Assembly: GCF_000568255.1 (NCBI RefSeq)
Contig: NZ_KK037166.1
Location: forward strand, 10,166,301-10,203,925
Source of the DNA: Kutzneria sp. 744
GTDB taxonomy: Bacteria; Actinomycetota; Actinomycetes; Mycobacteriales; Pseudonocardiaceae
Reading direction: 5' to 3'
Length of the DNA stretch: 37,625 nt
This document shows positions 6,685 through 15,314 of this stretch, one piece after another; the stretch's first letter is position 1, and each line of letters opens with the position of its first letter. A model generated the notes under the pieces. The model did no database searches. It saw nothing but the letters and a program-made list of their open reading frames with translations, and had not been told where the DNA came from. A program made the translations under genes and the position numbers.

Positions 6685-8101
6685 CCGGCATCGGGGCGTC
6701 GCGCAGCACCGTGGCGCCGACCACGAGGCCCAGCGCGACAACGCCGGCCGAGACCAGGAAGGCCAGGTGGAAGCCGCCGTTGAGCGCGTCGAGCGGCGAA
6801 GCCCCGGCTGCGGTCAGGTCCTCGGTGCGGCCGCTGGCCAGGGCGGCGAACACCGCGAGGCCCAACGCGCCGCCGATCTGGCCGGACGTGCCGGCCACGC
6901 CGGAGGCCAGGCCGGCATCGGTGGGCGTGGCCACCGACATCGCCAGCGCCATCACGGCCGGCATGGTCAGGCCGGCGCCCGCGCCGAGGAGCAGCGCCAT
7001 CGGCAGCACATCCACCAGGTAGTCGGCCTGCACCGGGGCTCGGGCGGCCAGCAGCAGCGCGAGGACGATGAGCGCCAGGCCGGACAGCAGCGCCGTGCGC
7101 GGCCCGAACTTCATGGTGAACCTGGTCGACAGCCCCAGCGAGACCACGGCCAGCGTCAGGGCCAGCGGCAGGAACGCCAGGCTGGCCTCGATCGGCTTGT
7201 AGCCCAACACTTCCTGTAGGTACAGCGCGCCCAGGAAGTTGAAGCTGAACAGGCCGGCCACCATCAGCAGCTGCACCACGTTGGCGCCGGTGAGGTTGCG
7301 GGACCGGAACAGTGTCGGCGGCACCAGCGGCTTGGCCGCGGTGGCCTGCCGTACCACGAATCCGGCCAGCAGCAGCGCGGCGATCCCGCCGAAACCGAGC
7401 GTGGGCAACGAGATCCAGCCGTAGACCGGGACCTCGACGATGGTGTGGACACCCAGCATCAGGCCGGCGGTGACCAGGACCGAGCCGGGGATGTCGACGC
7501 CCTCGGCCAGGCCGAGTCCCTTGTCCCCCTTGACCAGCGGCACGGCGAACAGCGCGGCCGCGATGCCGATCGGCACGTTGACGAAGAAGACCCAGTGCCA
7601 GTTGACGCCCTGGGTGAGAAAGCCGCCGGCCAGCACGCCGAGCGAGCCGCCGGCCGCGCCGACGAAGCTGAACGCGGCGATGGCCTTGCCCAGCTCACGC
7701 GGATCGGTGAACAGCGTGATCACGATGCCCATCACGACCGCCGCCGCCATCGCGGCGCCCGCGCCCTGGAGGAAGCGCCCGGCGACCAGCATGACCTGGG
7801 ACCTGGACACCCCGCACAGCAGGGAAGACAGCGTGAACACCCCGAGCCCGGCGATGAACATGCGCTTGCGGCCGACCAGGTCGCCGAGGCGGCCGGACAA
7901 CAGCAGCAGGCCGCCGAAGGCGATCGTGTAGGCGTTGGTGATCCAGCCGAGGCCGGACTGGGTGAAGCCGAGCTCGGCCTGGATCGACGGCAGGGCCACG
8001 TTCACGATGCTGGTGTCGATGATCACCATCAGCTGCACGGAGCACAGGACGCCGAACGCGAGCCAGCGCGCGCGGGCGGTCGTCGGCAGGGTCGTCGACA
8101 T
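6668..8101 (-). CDS. DHA2-family 14-TM drug efflux transporter (EmrB/QacA-like)
   Basis: A 477-residue major-facilitator membrane protein with about 14 hydrophobic segments, the length and layout of the H+-antiporter DHA2 family. Visible signatures are IDTSIVNVALPSI in TM1, GRLGDLVGRKRMF (motif A, after TM2), and the NWHWVFFVNVPIG segment after TM5. It would export hydrophobic or cationic compounds from the cytoplasm. It lies 75 bp downstream of a MarR gene on the same strand and is probably regulated by it. The closeness to a biosynthetic cluster allows a self-resistance role, but the MarR link is the stronger context. Its substrate cannot be read from the sequence. Confidence 0.9.
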   Translation of the reverse strand: MSTTLPTTARARWLAFGVLCSVQLMVIIDTSIVNVALPSIQAELGFTQSGLGWITNAYTIAFGGLLLLSGRLGDLVGRKRMFIAGLGVFTLSSLLCGVSRSQVMLVAGRFLQGAGAAMAAAVVMGIVITLFTDPRELGKAIAAFSFVGAAGGSLGVLAGGFLTQGVNWHWVFFVNVPIGIAAALFAVPLVKGDKGLGLAEGVDIPGSVLVTAGLMLGVHTIVEVPVYGWISLPTLGFGGIAALLLAGFVVRQATAAKPLVPPTLFRSRNLTGANVVQLLMVAGLFSFNFLGALYLQEVLGYKPIEASLAFLPLALTLAVVSLGLSTRFTMKFGPRTALLSGLALIVLALLLAARAPVQADYLVDVLPMALLLGAGAGLTMPAVMALAMSVATPTDAGLASGVAGTSGQIGGALGLAVFAALASGRTEDLTAAGASPLDALNGGFHLAFLVSAGVVALGLVVGATVLRDAPMPAGPPT

Positions 8102-8144
8102 GCGGTGGCCTCCAAGGGGTGTGTCCTCGAAAGCTACCGTAGCG

Positions 8145-8168
8145 GATGATCTGATTCTAGATGATCCG
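8145..8168. promoter_or_regulatory. direct repeat in the MarR-efflux gap (candidate MarR operator)
   Basis: GATGATCTG (8145-8153) and GATGATCCG (8160-8168) lie 15 bp apart, within an AT-richer stretch that also has TAGAT/ATCTA arms (8158-8162, 8175-8179). The position, just upstream of the efflux start, fits an operator. No footprint evidence is available. Confidence 0.4.
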
Positions 8169-8176
8169 GTTCAGAT

Positions 8177-8659
8177 CTATTTTGCCGACGGGCGACGCGG
8201 CGGCCGCTCGCAGGGCACCAGGCTGGCCAGCCGGTCGTTGACCAGCGTGACCAGTGCGCCGGTGAAGGCCTCGCGCTGGCGGGCGGGCAGCGAGGACAGC
8301 ACATCGTCCTGGATGCCTTCGACGATCTTGTTGGCCGCGGCGACCACCTTGAGGCCCTTGGCCGTCACGTGGATGATGCGGGCCCGCCGGTCGGTGGCCG
8401 ATGGACGCCGCTCGGCCAGGCCGGCCTGCTCCAGCTCGTCCATCGTGACGACCATGGTCGTCTTGTCCAGGCCGCACATGTCGGCCAGTTCCCGCTGGGT
8501 GTGGTCGCCTTCCAGCGCTTTGTAGAGCACGCAGTGCGCGCGCGGGGTGATGCCCAGGTCGGCGAGGCCCGCGGTCTGCTCGGTGGCCAGCGCGTGGCTG
8601 GCCCACGACAGCAGGAAGTTCAGGTCGGTCTCGGGCGCCGCTGGCCTGGTGTTGGGCAT
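8177..8659 (-). CDS. MarR-family transcriptional regulator
   Basis: A 160-residue winged-helix protein. The helix-turn-helix reads TQRELADMCGLDKTTMVVTMDELEQAG and the wing contains RRPSATDRRARIIHVT, the standard MarR 'D.R' loop. Flanking helices would form the dimer. MarR proteins usually repress a neighbouring transporter until a phenolic or drug ligand binds. The DHA2 pump follows on the same strand, so a ligand-induced efflux unit is likely. An elaborate inverted repeat (8673-8720) lies immediately before its start and could be its autoregulatory site. Confidence 0.9.
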   Translation of the reverse strand: MPNTRPAAPETDLNFLLSWASHALATEQTAGLADLGITPRAHCVLYKALEGDHTQRELADMCGLDKTTMVVTMDELEQAGLAERRPSATDRRARIIHVTAKGLKVVAAANKIVEGIQDDVLSSLPARQREAFTGALVTLVNDRLASLVPCERPPRRPSAK

Positions 8660-8672
8660 GGACCCATGCTAT

Positions 8673-8720
8673 CCGCGGGAAGGTCCGGAGCGGATGGTCC
8701 GCGACCGGACGATCCCGCGG
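8673..8720. promoter_or_regulatory. nested inverted repeat upstream of marR
   Basis: Three nested arm pairs occur: CCGCGGGA/TCCCGCGG (8673-8680, 8713-8720), GTCCGG/CCGGAC (8683-8688, 8705-8710) and GCGGA/TCCGC (8690-8694, 8698-8702). It lies between the LAL gene's end and the MarR start. It could terminate the upstream gene or be an operator, and the sequence does not decide. Confidence 0.45.
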
Positions 8721-8777
8721 GTGGACGAGTTGACCTCGGCCGTTGCTGCTCGCGGGGGAGCGGTGAGTGGAGAACCG

Positions 8778-11402
8778 TCAGCCCGTCAGGTCACGGCGGG
8801 CGACCTGGCCGGCGGCGGCGCGGTCGGGGACGCCGAGCTTGGCGAGGATGGCGGAGACGTGGTGGTCGACGGTCTTGGCGGAGATGCACAGGCGGCCGCC
8901 GATGCGGGCGTTGGTGTGGCCCTCGGCGATGAGGACGAGGACCTCGTGCTCACGGCGGGTGAGGCCGAGGGGGTGGGATCGGGTGGTGCCCCGAGGCCCG
9001 GCGGGAATGGTCCGCGCGCCCAACCTCCTCAGCGCGCGGCGGGCCAGCGCGGCGGCGGCCCCGGCACCGAGGCCGGTGAAGAGGGTGAAGGCCTGGCGAA
9101 GATGCTTGTCCTGACCGGAATCCAGCAGCGCCAGGCCGGCCTCGTAAGGACAGCCGAGTCGGGTCCACGTGGCCGCCGCGCGGGAAACGTCCCCGCTCAA
9201 CAGGTCCAGGTGGGGTGCGGCGACGTCGGTGTCGATCGGTTGCTCGGAGCCGGTTCGGCGCAGCCACACGGCGACGGCGCCACGGTGCCAGGCGACGCAG
9301 GCGCCGGCCGTCCGGGCGGCCGACTCCGCTTCGGTGCGCGCGGCAAGGAGGTCGCCGCCGAGCCAGTGCGCCTCGGCCCGGGCGAGCCGGGTGAAGACGT
9401 GGAACGGCGGCTCGTCCTGGTCCTCGGCGATGGCGGCTGCCTCGTCCAGGCACTCCCAGACCGCCGCCTCACCCCGCCGGGCCCGGATCACGCCCAGCCG
9501 CACCAGCCCGCACAGCACGTTCACCGGCGACTGATCACCGTGGTGGAGCAGCTCGTGAGTGGTGGTCACGGCCTCGTCCCACCGCCCGGTGCGCTCGAAC
9601 AGGTTGGCCAGCTCGCCGCGCAGGCGGACGGCGTAGGTGGCGAGACCGTGGTCGTCGCAGTACTCGATCCCCTCGGCGAGATAGTGCTCGGCCTCGGTGA
9701 ACCGCCATTGCTCGACGGCAATCACGCACAGGTTGACGTACGCCCGCGCGGCCTGTTTCTGGTGCCGGCCGGCCAGGGCGGTGTCCAGCGCCCGGCGCAT
9801 CAGCGGGGTCCACTCCAGACCCCGGCCGGAGGCACTGCCGGCTTCGGTGTTCAGCGCGTCGCTGAGCACGTCGGTGACGCCGAACTGGACCGCGAGTTGC
9901 TGGGCCCGCCGGGCCAGGGCGGTTGCCGTGTCGTAGTCGGCCTGGAGCATGCGCTGATTGGCCAGCGTCGCGTACGCCCCGGCGAGTTCGACGGAGGGCC
10001 CGAGCGGTTCGAGCACGGACACGCTGGCCCGTGCCGCCGCGGCCGCGTCCAGGCCGCGGCACCGGCTCGACCTGATCCGTGACAGCCGGGCCAGCGCCGA
10101 ACCTTCCCGTAACCGGTCGCCGGCCTCGCGCCACGACGCCAGCGCCCGCTCCGCGGAGTCCTCGGCCACCGCCAAGCGGCCCAGCAGCGTTGCCTCGTCG
10201 GCCAGCTCCTCCCACAACTCGCCGCGCACGGCCAGATCGGCCCGGTCGGCGAACCGCAGCGCACGCTCGAACTGGGCCGCCGCCTCATGATGGGAGCCCA
10301 GCCGTGCGGCCCGCCGAGCGGCGGCGGGGGCGTAGCGCAACACCGCCTGCTCGTCGCCGCTCTCCTCGGCGTGAAAAGCCAGCCGGGCCTCGTCGGGGCA
10401 GTCGTGCGCACGCAACGCCGTCAGCAACTGCCGGTGAATGGCGTGCGCCCGGTGTGCCGGAATGGCTTGGGCGACAGCGAGTCGCGCGATCTCGTGACGG
10501 AAGCGCAGCCGCCGGCCGTCCGCCATCAGCAGGCCGGAGGCCAGCAGTTCGTCCAGTGCAGCGGGGTCTGGGCCGAGCGTCGCCAGCAACGACACGTCGA
10601 CCTTTACGCCGATCAGTGCGGCGACATCCAGGCTGGCCCGCGCGCGGTCGCCCAGCCGCGCGGCCCGTGCGAGCACCACGTCCCGCGCCGACATCGGCAC
10701 GCCGGTCGCCCCGGCCTGGAGCAATTCGGCCACGTAGAACGGATTTCCGCCGGTCAGCTCGAACAGCCGGTCCGCGGTGAAGCCGCTGTCCTCGGCCAGC
10801 ACCCGCACCGAGTCGAGCGACAGCGGGGACAGCCGGATGCGGCGGGTCGAGGGCTGCGCGGCCAGGTCGCCGAGGGCCTGCCGCAACGCCTCGCCGGCGG
10901 CCTCGTCGTCACGGTATGTCGCGATGACCAGCGCCGACGTGGCCCGGAGCCGTCGGCTCAGGAACCGGAGCAGGTCCAGCGTCGCCTCGTCGGCCCAGTG
11001 GATGTCCTCGATCACCACGACGTCCGGCGCGCCGAGCTGGCCCGCCAGCGCACGGAACAGGTCCTCGCGGTCGCCGCCGGTGGCGCAGCGCTGCCGCAGG
11101 TCGCCGCCGAGCTGGTCGGCCAGGTCGAACAGCGGCCCGAGCGGCCGGGGCACGAACAGCCCGTCACAGGCGCTCCAGGACCATCGGGCGCCCTCGGGAT
11201 CCCGTCTCAGCGTCTCCAACAGCGTCGACTTTCCCACGCCGGCCTCGCCTGCCAGCAGCACCAGCCGCCCCGCACCCTGCGCGGCCTCGATCGCGTACTG
11301 GCGCAGCGCCGCCAGCGGCGACTCCCTCTCCAGCAGCGGCGGTGCGAAATCGGACAACTGACCGCCGGAATCCACCGCCCGGTCGGTGACCATGCTCACC
11401 AC
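8778..11402 (-). CDS. LAL-type large ATP-binding LuxR-family regulator
   Basis: An 874-residue cytoplasmic regulator, typical of the LAL family in length. The Walker A motif GEAGVGKST sits at residues 52-60. VVVIEDIHWADEATLDLLRF (Walker B, near 128-147) follows, and a long alpha-helical, TPR-like middle region probably senses a ligand or partner. The C-terminus has a LuxR helix-turn-helix: LTRREHEVLVLIAEGHTNARI and then ISAKTVDHHVSAILAKLG. GTG 11402 has GAGGGGG 7 nt upstream. LAL proteins commonly activate antibiotic clusters or carbohydrate genes. This one lies between the AHBA region and a mannoside locus, so either is possible and the target is not shown. It is divergent from the ROK gene. 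Confidence 0.92.
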   Translation of the reverse strand: MVSMVTDRAVDSGGQLSDFAPPLLERESPLAALRQYAIEAAQGAGRLVLLAGEAGVGKSTLLETLRRDPEGARWSWSACDGLFVPRPLGPLFDLADQLGGDLRQRCATGGDREDLFRALAGQLGAPDVVVIEDIHWADEATLDLLRFLSRRLRATSALVIATYRDDEAAGEALRQALGDLAAQPSTRRIRLSPLSLDSVRVLAEDSGFTADRLFELTGGNPFYVAELLQAGATGVPMSARDVVLARAARLGDRARASLDVAALIGVKVDVSLLATLGPDPAALDELLASGLLMADGRRLRFRHEIARLAVAQAIPAHRAHAIHRQLLTALRAHDCPDEARLAFHAEESGDEQAVLRYAPAAARRAARLGSHHEAAAQFERALRFADRADLAVRGELWEELADEATLLGRLAVAEDSAERALASWREAGDRLREGSALARLSRIRSSRCRGLDAAAAARASVSVLEPLGPSVELAGAYATLANQRMLQADYDTATALARRAQQLAVQFGVTDVLSDALNTEAGSASGRGLEWTPLMRRALDTALAGRHQKQAARAYVNLCVIAVEQWRFTEAEHYLAEGIEYCDDHGLATYAVRLRGELANLFERTGRWDEAVTTTHELLHHGDQSPVNVLCGLVRLGVIRARRGEAAVWECLDEAAAIAEDQDEPPFHVFTRLARAEAHWLGGDLLAARTEAESAARTAGACVAWHRGAVAVWLRRTGSEQPIDTDVAAPHLDLLSGDVSRAAATWTRLGCPYEAGLALLDSGQDKHLRQAFTLFTGLGAGAAAALARRALRRLGARTIPAGPRGTTRSHPLGLTRREHEVLVLIAEGHTNARIGGRLCISAKTVDHHVSAILAKLGVPDRAAAGQVARRDLTG

Positions 11403-11545
11403 GCGTTTTCCCCCTCGAGTGGTTTGTGCGAGCGGGCAAGCATTCCCACTCGCATCCGAGGAGTACGTCGACGGGTTACGCGGGCGTCGGGGATCGGCGT
11501 GACGCTACGCTGCCGGTCAGGCACCGGTCTGTGGGGAGGTTGGCG
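11403..11545. promoter_or_regulatory. divergent promoter region between LAL and ROK genes
   Basis: This 143-bp gap must contain both promoters. No clear operator palindrome was found, apart from the ribosome sites GAGGGGG (LAL) and GGGGAGG (ROK). Confidence 0.4.
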
Positions 11546-12787
11546 TTGGATCACAGGGGAACGAATCTGCCCGCCGTCGGTGAGTACAACCAGACGGTCG
11601 TTCTCGACGCGATCCGCCGCCGCCCCGAGGGCATCACCCGGTCGGAGATCGCCGCCCTGACCGCGCTGAGCGTGATGACCGTGACCAAGGTCTGCCGCCG
11701 CCTGCTCGACGCGGGCCTGATCGACGAGCACGGCATGCGCACCGGCGGCCCCGGTAAGCCGGCGGCGGTGGTCAAGCTCAATCCGGCCGGTGGTTTCGCC
11801 GTCGGCGTGCACATCGACCCGGCCGCCGTCAGCTACGTGCTGGTCGACCTCTCCGGTGCGATCCGGGACCACTCGCGCACCGGCACGCCCACCGCCGGGG
11901 ACGCGACCGCGGTCATCGAGGAGATGGCGACCGCGATCGACGCCCTCATCACGGGTTCCGCCGTCGACCGGTCCCGTGTGCTCGGGATCGGCATCGCCTC
12001 GCCCGGACCGGTGACGGTGGACGACGGCGTGCTGCTGAATCCGCCGATGATGCCCAACTGGCGCCGGGTCGCCCTGCGCAGCGCGCTCGCCGAGGCCACC
12101 GGGCTGCCCGTGCTGCTGGAGAAGGACACGACCGCCACCGTGGTCGCCGAGCTCTGGTACGCCAGCCCCGGCACCCGCCGCGACTTCGCCTTCATGTACT
12201 ACGGCACCGGTCTCGGCACCGGCTTGTCGCTGGCGGGGGAGGTCGTTCGCGGCGTCAGCGCCAACGCCGGCGACGCCGGCCACATCACCGTCGATCCGGA
12301 CGGCGATATGTGCACCTGCGGCCGGCGGGGCTGCGTCGGCTACGTGACCGTGCCCCGGGTGCTGGTCGAACGCGCCGTGCGGGACGGTGTCCTGTCGCCG
12401 GCCGAGGTCGGCAACCTCGACGACATGTCCGATGTGGACGCCGCACTGCGCAGGTTGGCGAACCTCGCCCTGGACGGCCATCCCGCCGCCTCGGCCATCC
12501 TGGCCGACGTCTCCCGGGCCCTGGCCCGGGCCATCGTCGTCATCGTCAACCTGCTGGACATCGACGAGGTGGTCTTCGGCGGCCCCTTCTGGGCCAGCAT
12601 CGCCCCCGTCGTCCTGGCCACCCTGTCGGACGAGGTCCGCGCCGACCCCGCCCTCGTGTCGCCCGATCCCGTGCGGATCGTCGAGTCCGCGATTCCGGTG
12701 GATGTGGCCGCCGTCGGCGCCGCGACGCTGATGCTGGACAACACCTTCTCGCCGCGGCCGTCGGCGCTGCTGCTCACGGCGGAGTGA
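11546..12787 (+). CDS. ROK-family transcriptional repressor (NagC/XylR-like)
   Basis: 413 residues from a TTG at 11546, chosen because GGGGAGG lies 6 nt upstream and the family start reads as DHRGTNLPAVGEYNQ; an earlier in-frame ATG at 11426 lacks support. The N-terminal winged helix (TRSEIAALTALSVMTVTKVCRRLLDAG) binds DNA. The rest is a sugar-kinase-like fold with YYGTGLGTGLSLAGEVVRG and the zinc motif CTCGRRGCVG. ROK repressors sense a sugar or sugar phosphate. The downstream ABC importer and alpha-mannosidase genes on the same strand are the natural targets, with mannose or mannosides as likely inducers. The 3' end carries a tandem duplication. Confidence 0.9.
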   Translation: MDHRGTNLPAVGEYNQTVVLDAIRRRPEGITRSEIAALTALSVMTVTKVCRRLLDAGLIDEHGMRTGGPGKPAAVVKLNPAGGFAVGVHIDPAAVSYVLVDLSGAIRDHSRTGTPTAGDATAVIEEMATAIDALITGSAVDRSRVLGIGIASPGPVTVDDGVLLNPPMMPNWRRVALRSALAEATGLPVLLEKDTTATVVAELWYASPGTRRDFAFMYYGTGLGTGLSLAGEVVRGVSANAGDAGHITVDPDGDMCTCGRRGCVGYVTVPRVLVERAVRDGVLSPAEVGNLDDMSDVDAALRRLANLALDGHPAASAILADVSRALARAIVVIVNLLDIDEVVFGGPFWASIAPVVLATLSDEVRADPALVSPDPVRIVESAIPVDVAAVGAATLMLDNTFSPRPSALLLTAE

Positions 12788-12818
12788 GCCCGGCGCTGCT
12801 GTTCACGGTGGCGTAAGC
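12762..12818. repeat. 28-bp tandem duplication across the ROK stop codon
   Basis: Units 12762-12789 and 12791-12818 differ at four of 28 positions. The first carries the functional TGA, and the second carries a TAA in the same relative place. A third partial copy (CCGCTGCTCACGG) lies near 12829-12841. Confidence 0.65.
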
Positions 12819-12855
12819 ACCTGACTACCCGCTGCTCACGGCCTGAATTTGCCAT

Positions 12856-12895
12856 AGCAACCGTTGCTGGTAATTACGATATATGGTTTAGTAAC
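12856..12895. promoter_or_regulatory. candidate ROK operator/promoter upstream of the ABC importer
   Basis: This AT-rich patch in the 240-bp gap before the importer contains the palindrome AGCAAC-C-GTTGCT (12856-12868), the perfect palindrome GTAATTAC (12870-12877) and GTTTAGTAAC (12886-12895). ROK operators are typically AT-rich with TTA words, so a repressor site is plausible. The rest of the gap (12896-13027) shows no gene. Confidence 0.5.
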
Positions 12896-13027
12896 TCCCG
12901 TCGCGGGGGCCCGGTGCGCGAACCGTCGCCGAGCTTCTGCCACCCCAGGGCATCGCGACCCCTTGCCTGAGAACGTCAACGTCGACCCGGTTGGCGCCGC
13001 CCGCCAGCCGTTCTCCGTGAGGAAGAC

Positions 13028-14359
13028 ATGAGCATCAATCGCTTCGTGGGTGTGGCCGTCGTCGTGACCACCGCCGTCACCGTGCTCGCCGCCTGTGGGT
13101 CCCCGTCGTCCCCATCGGACAGTGCGGCGGCGGGCTCCTGCACGCCGTCTCAGGGCAAGGTCACCCTGCAGTACTGGAACACCGTCTCGGGCATGGACCA
13201 GGTCGTCGACCTGTGGAACAAGAAGAACCCGAACATCCAGGTGCAGACCAAGAACATCGCCAACGACCAGTACGGCGCCATCGGCAACGCGATCAAGGCG
13301 GGCACCGCGCCCGACCTGGCCCAGGTCGGCTACGACGAACTGCCCGACCAGAGAACCCAGGGCGCGCTCGTGGACGCCTCGGCCTGCGCGGACGCCGTGG
13401 CGGCCAAGTCGAAGTTCGTGCCGTGGACCTGGTCGCAGAGCAGCTTCGGCGGCACCGGCGTGTTCGCGCTCCCGCAGGACACCGGCCCGATGGCCCTCTA
13501 CGTGCGCAGCGACATCTTCAGCCAGCACGGCCTGTCGATCCCCAAGACCTGGGACGAGTACGCCGACGACGCGCAGAAGCTGCACGCCGCCGACCCCAGC
13601 CTGACCATCACGTTCTTCGACCCGAACAACGCCGAGTGGTTCAACGGGCTGCTCTGGCAGGCCAAGGCCAAGATGTACAGCTACGCCGGCGACACCTGGC
13701 ACGTGACGGTGGACTCCGCGCAGAGCAAGCAGGTCGCCGACTACTGGCAGAAGCTGGTCAACGCCAAGCTGGTCCGCACCGACCTGGCCAACACGTCCAC
13801 GCCGATGTACGCGGCGTACGAGAAGAACCAGGTGGCCACCTACGTCGGCGCGGCGTGGGGCTACGGCAACTTCCGGGACAACCTGCCCGACCAGTCCGGC
13901 AGGTGGACGGTCGTGCCGATGCCGACGTGGAACGGCAGCGCGGCCTCCGGTGACTGGGGCGGCTCGACCGTGGCGTTCATGAAGGGCGGCCAGCACCTCT
14001 ACGAGGCGGTCAAGTTCAACCTGTGGCTGAACAGCGACCCGGAGGCCCTCGCGCTGGAGAACAAGGCGGGCGGCCTGTACCCGGCCGCGACCGCCGGACT
14101 GCAGCTTCCCCAGCTTTCCCAAGGCGTTCCGTACTACAACAACGAGAAGATCTTCGACGTCTTCGCCGACTCCTCCAAGCAGGTCGACACCGACTTCACG
14201 TGGGGGCCGACGCAGAAGGCCGTGAACGTGGCGCTGCAGGACGCGATGGCCAAGGCCACGGCCGGCACCGGCACGCTCACCGACGCGCTGGCCACCGCCC
14301 AGTCGACGGCCCTGTCGTCGATGAAGGCGCAGGCAATTCCCGCCGTGGCAGGAAACTGA
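13028..14359 (+). CDS. ABC sugar-binding lipoprotein (family 1 extracellular solute-binding protein)
   Basis: A 443-residue exported lipoprotein. A signal peptide ends in the lipobox LAAC (lipidated C23), followed by a serine/proline linker. The mature start VTLQYWNTVSGMDQVVDLWNKKNP is the usual opening of family 1 sugar-binding proteins, and AKMYSYAGD and WGGSTVAFMKGG fit the second lobe. It would capture an oligosaccharide outside the membrane and hand it to the two permeases encoded next. GAGGAAG precedes the ATG. With the GH38 enzyme at the end of the operon, the ligand is probably a mannose-containing glycan; that is inferred from context. Confidence 0.93.
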   Translation: MSINRFVGVAVVVTTAVTVLAACGSPSSPSDSAAAGSCTPSQGKVTLQYWNTVSGMDQVVDLWNKKNPNIQVQTKNIANDQYGAIGNAIKAGTAPDLAQVGYDELPDQRTQGALVDASACADAVAAKSKFVPWTWSQSSFGGTGVFALPQDTGPMALYVRSDIFSQHGLSIPKTWDEYADDAQKLHAADPSLTITFFDPNNAEWFNGLLWQAKAKMYSYAGDTWHVTVDSAQSKQVADYWQKLVNAKLVRTDLANTSTPMYAAYEKNQVATYVGAAWGYGNFRDNLPDQSGRWTVVPMPTWNGSAASGDWGGSTVAFMKGGQHLYEAVKFNLWLNSDPEALALENKAGGLYPAATAGLQLPQLSQGVPYYNNEKIFDVFADSSKQVDTDFTWGPTQKAVNVALQDAMAKATAGTGTLTDALATAQSTALSSMKAQAIPAVAGN

Positions 14360-14366
14360 CCCCGGC

Positions 14367-15314
14367 ATGACTGACCTCGCCACCCGTGCGGCGCACGGAG
14401 TGACAGCAGCGGGAGGCCGTCGCCGTCGCGGCGCCGGCCGCCCGCGTGTTGTCACCGTCCTCGCGTTCGTGCTGCCGTTCTTCCTGCCGTTCGTGCTGTT
14501 CTACCTGGTGCCCGTCGCCTACGCGGTGTGGCAGAGCTTCCTGGTCGTCCGCCGCACCGGCGGCGCGTACGGCACCTCGTACACGACGTTCGGCGGACTC
14601 ACCCAGTACGCGCAGGCGTTCCAGGACAGCGCTTTCTGGGGCAGCATCGGCCGCATCGCGCTGTTCGGGATCGTGCAGGTGCCGGTCATGCTGTTCCTCG
14701 CGCTGGCCATGGCGCTGCTGCTGGACACGTCGCTGCTCAAGCTCAAGTCCTTCTTCCGCATCGCGGCGTTCATGCCCTACGCGGTGCCCGGCGTGATCGC
14801 CGCGATCATGTGGTCGTTCCTGTACTCGCCGCAGCTGAGCCCGGTGGTCGATCTGTTGCACCACCTTGGCCTGCAACCGGATTTCCTCGGCCCCGGCGCG
14901 GTCCTGTGGTCGACGGCGAACGTCTCCACGTGGCTGTGGACCGGCTACAACATGCTCATCATGTTCTCGGCGCTGCAGTCGATCCCGCCCGACCTCTATG
15001 AGGCGGCCCGGCTGGACGGCGCCGGCGACTGGGCGATCGCCTGGCGCATCAAGGTTCCGATCATCGCCCCGTCGATCGTGCTGACCACGGTGTTCTCCAT
15101 CATCGGCACCCTCCAGCTCTACGCCGAACCGGCCGTGCTGCGGCAGATCTCGTCCAACATCTCCAGCACCTTCACGCCGAACATGCTGGCCTACGCGGTG
15201 GCCTCCGGGAACAACTACCAGCAGGCGGCGGCCATCTCCGTGATCCTCGCGGTGATCACGTTCGTGCTGAGCCTCGGGTTCATGCGGTTGACGTCGAGGA
15301 GGGCGGGCCTGTGA
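14367..15314 (+). CDS. ABC sugar transporter permease, MalF-like
   Basis: A 315-residue inner-membrane protein with six main hydrophobic segments after a basic N-terminus. The EAA loop that docks the ATPase is YEAARLDGAGDWAIAWRIKVP, as in MalF/LacF permeases. It starts 7 bp after the binding-protein stop and its own stop overlaps the next start (GTGA), so the three transport genes form an operon. No ATPase gene follows; actinomycete sugar importers of this type commonly share one encoded elsewhere (MsiK in Streptomyces). Confidence 0.92.
   Translation: MTDLATRAAHGVTAAGGRRRRGAGRPRVVTVLAFVLPFFLPFVLFYLVPVAYAVWQSFLVVRRTGGAYGTSYTTFGGLTQYAQAFQDSAFWGSIGRIALFGIVQVPVMLFLALAMALLLDTSLLKLKSFFRIAAFMPYAVPGVIAAIMWSFLYSPQLSPVVDLLHHLGLQPDFLGPGAVLWSTANVSTWLWTGYNMLIMFSALQSIPPDLYEAARLDGAGDWAIAWRIKVPIIAPSIVLTTVFSIIGTLQLYAEPAVLRQISSNISSTFTPNMLAYAVASGNNYQQAAAISVILAVITFVLSLGFMRLTSRRAGL

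Noticed and set aside
12836-14455. A 539-codon antisense frame over the sugar-binding protein gene
   Set aside because: Histidine/arginine-rich shadow with no conserved features; the forward gene has a lipobox and operon context.
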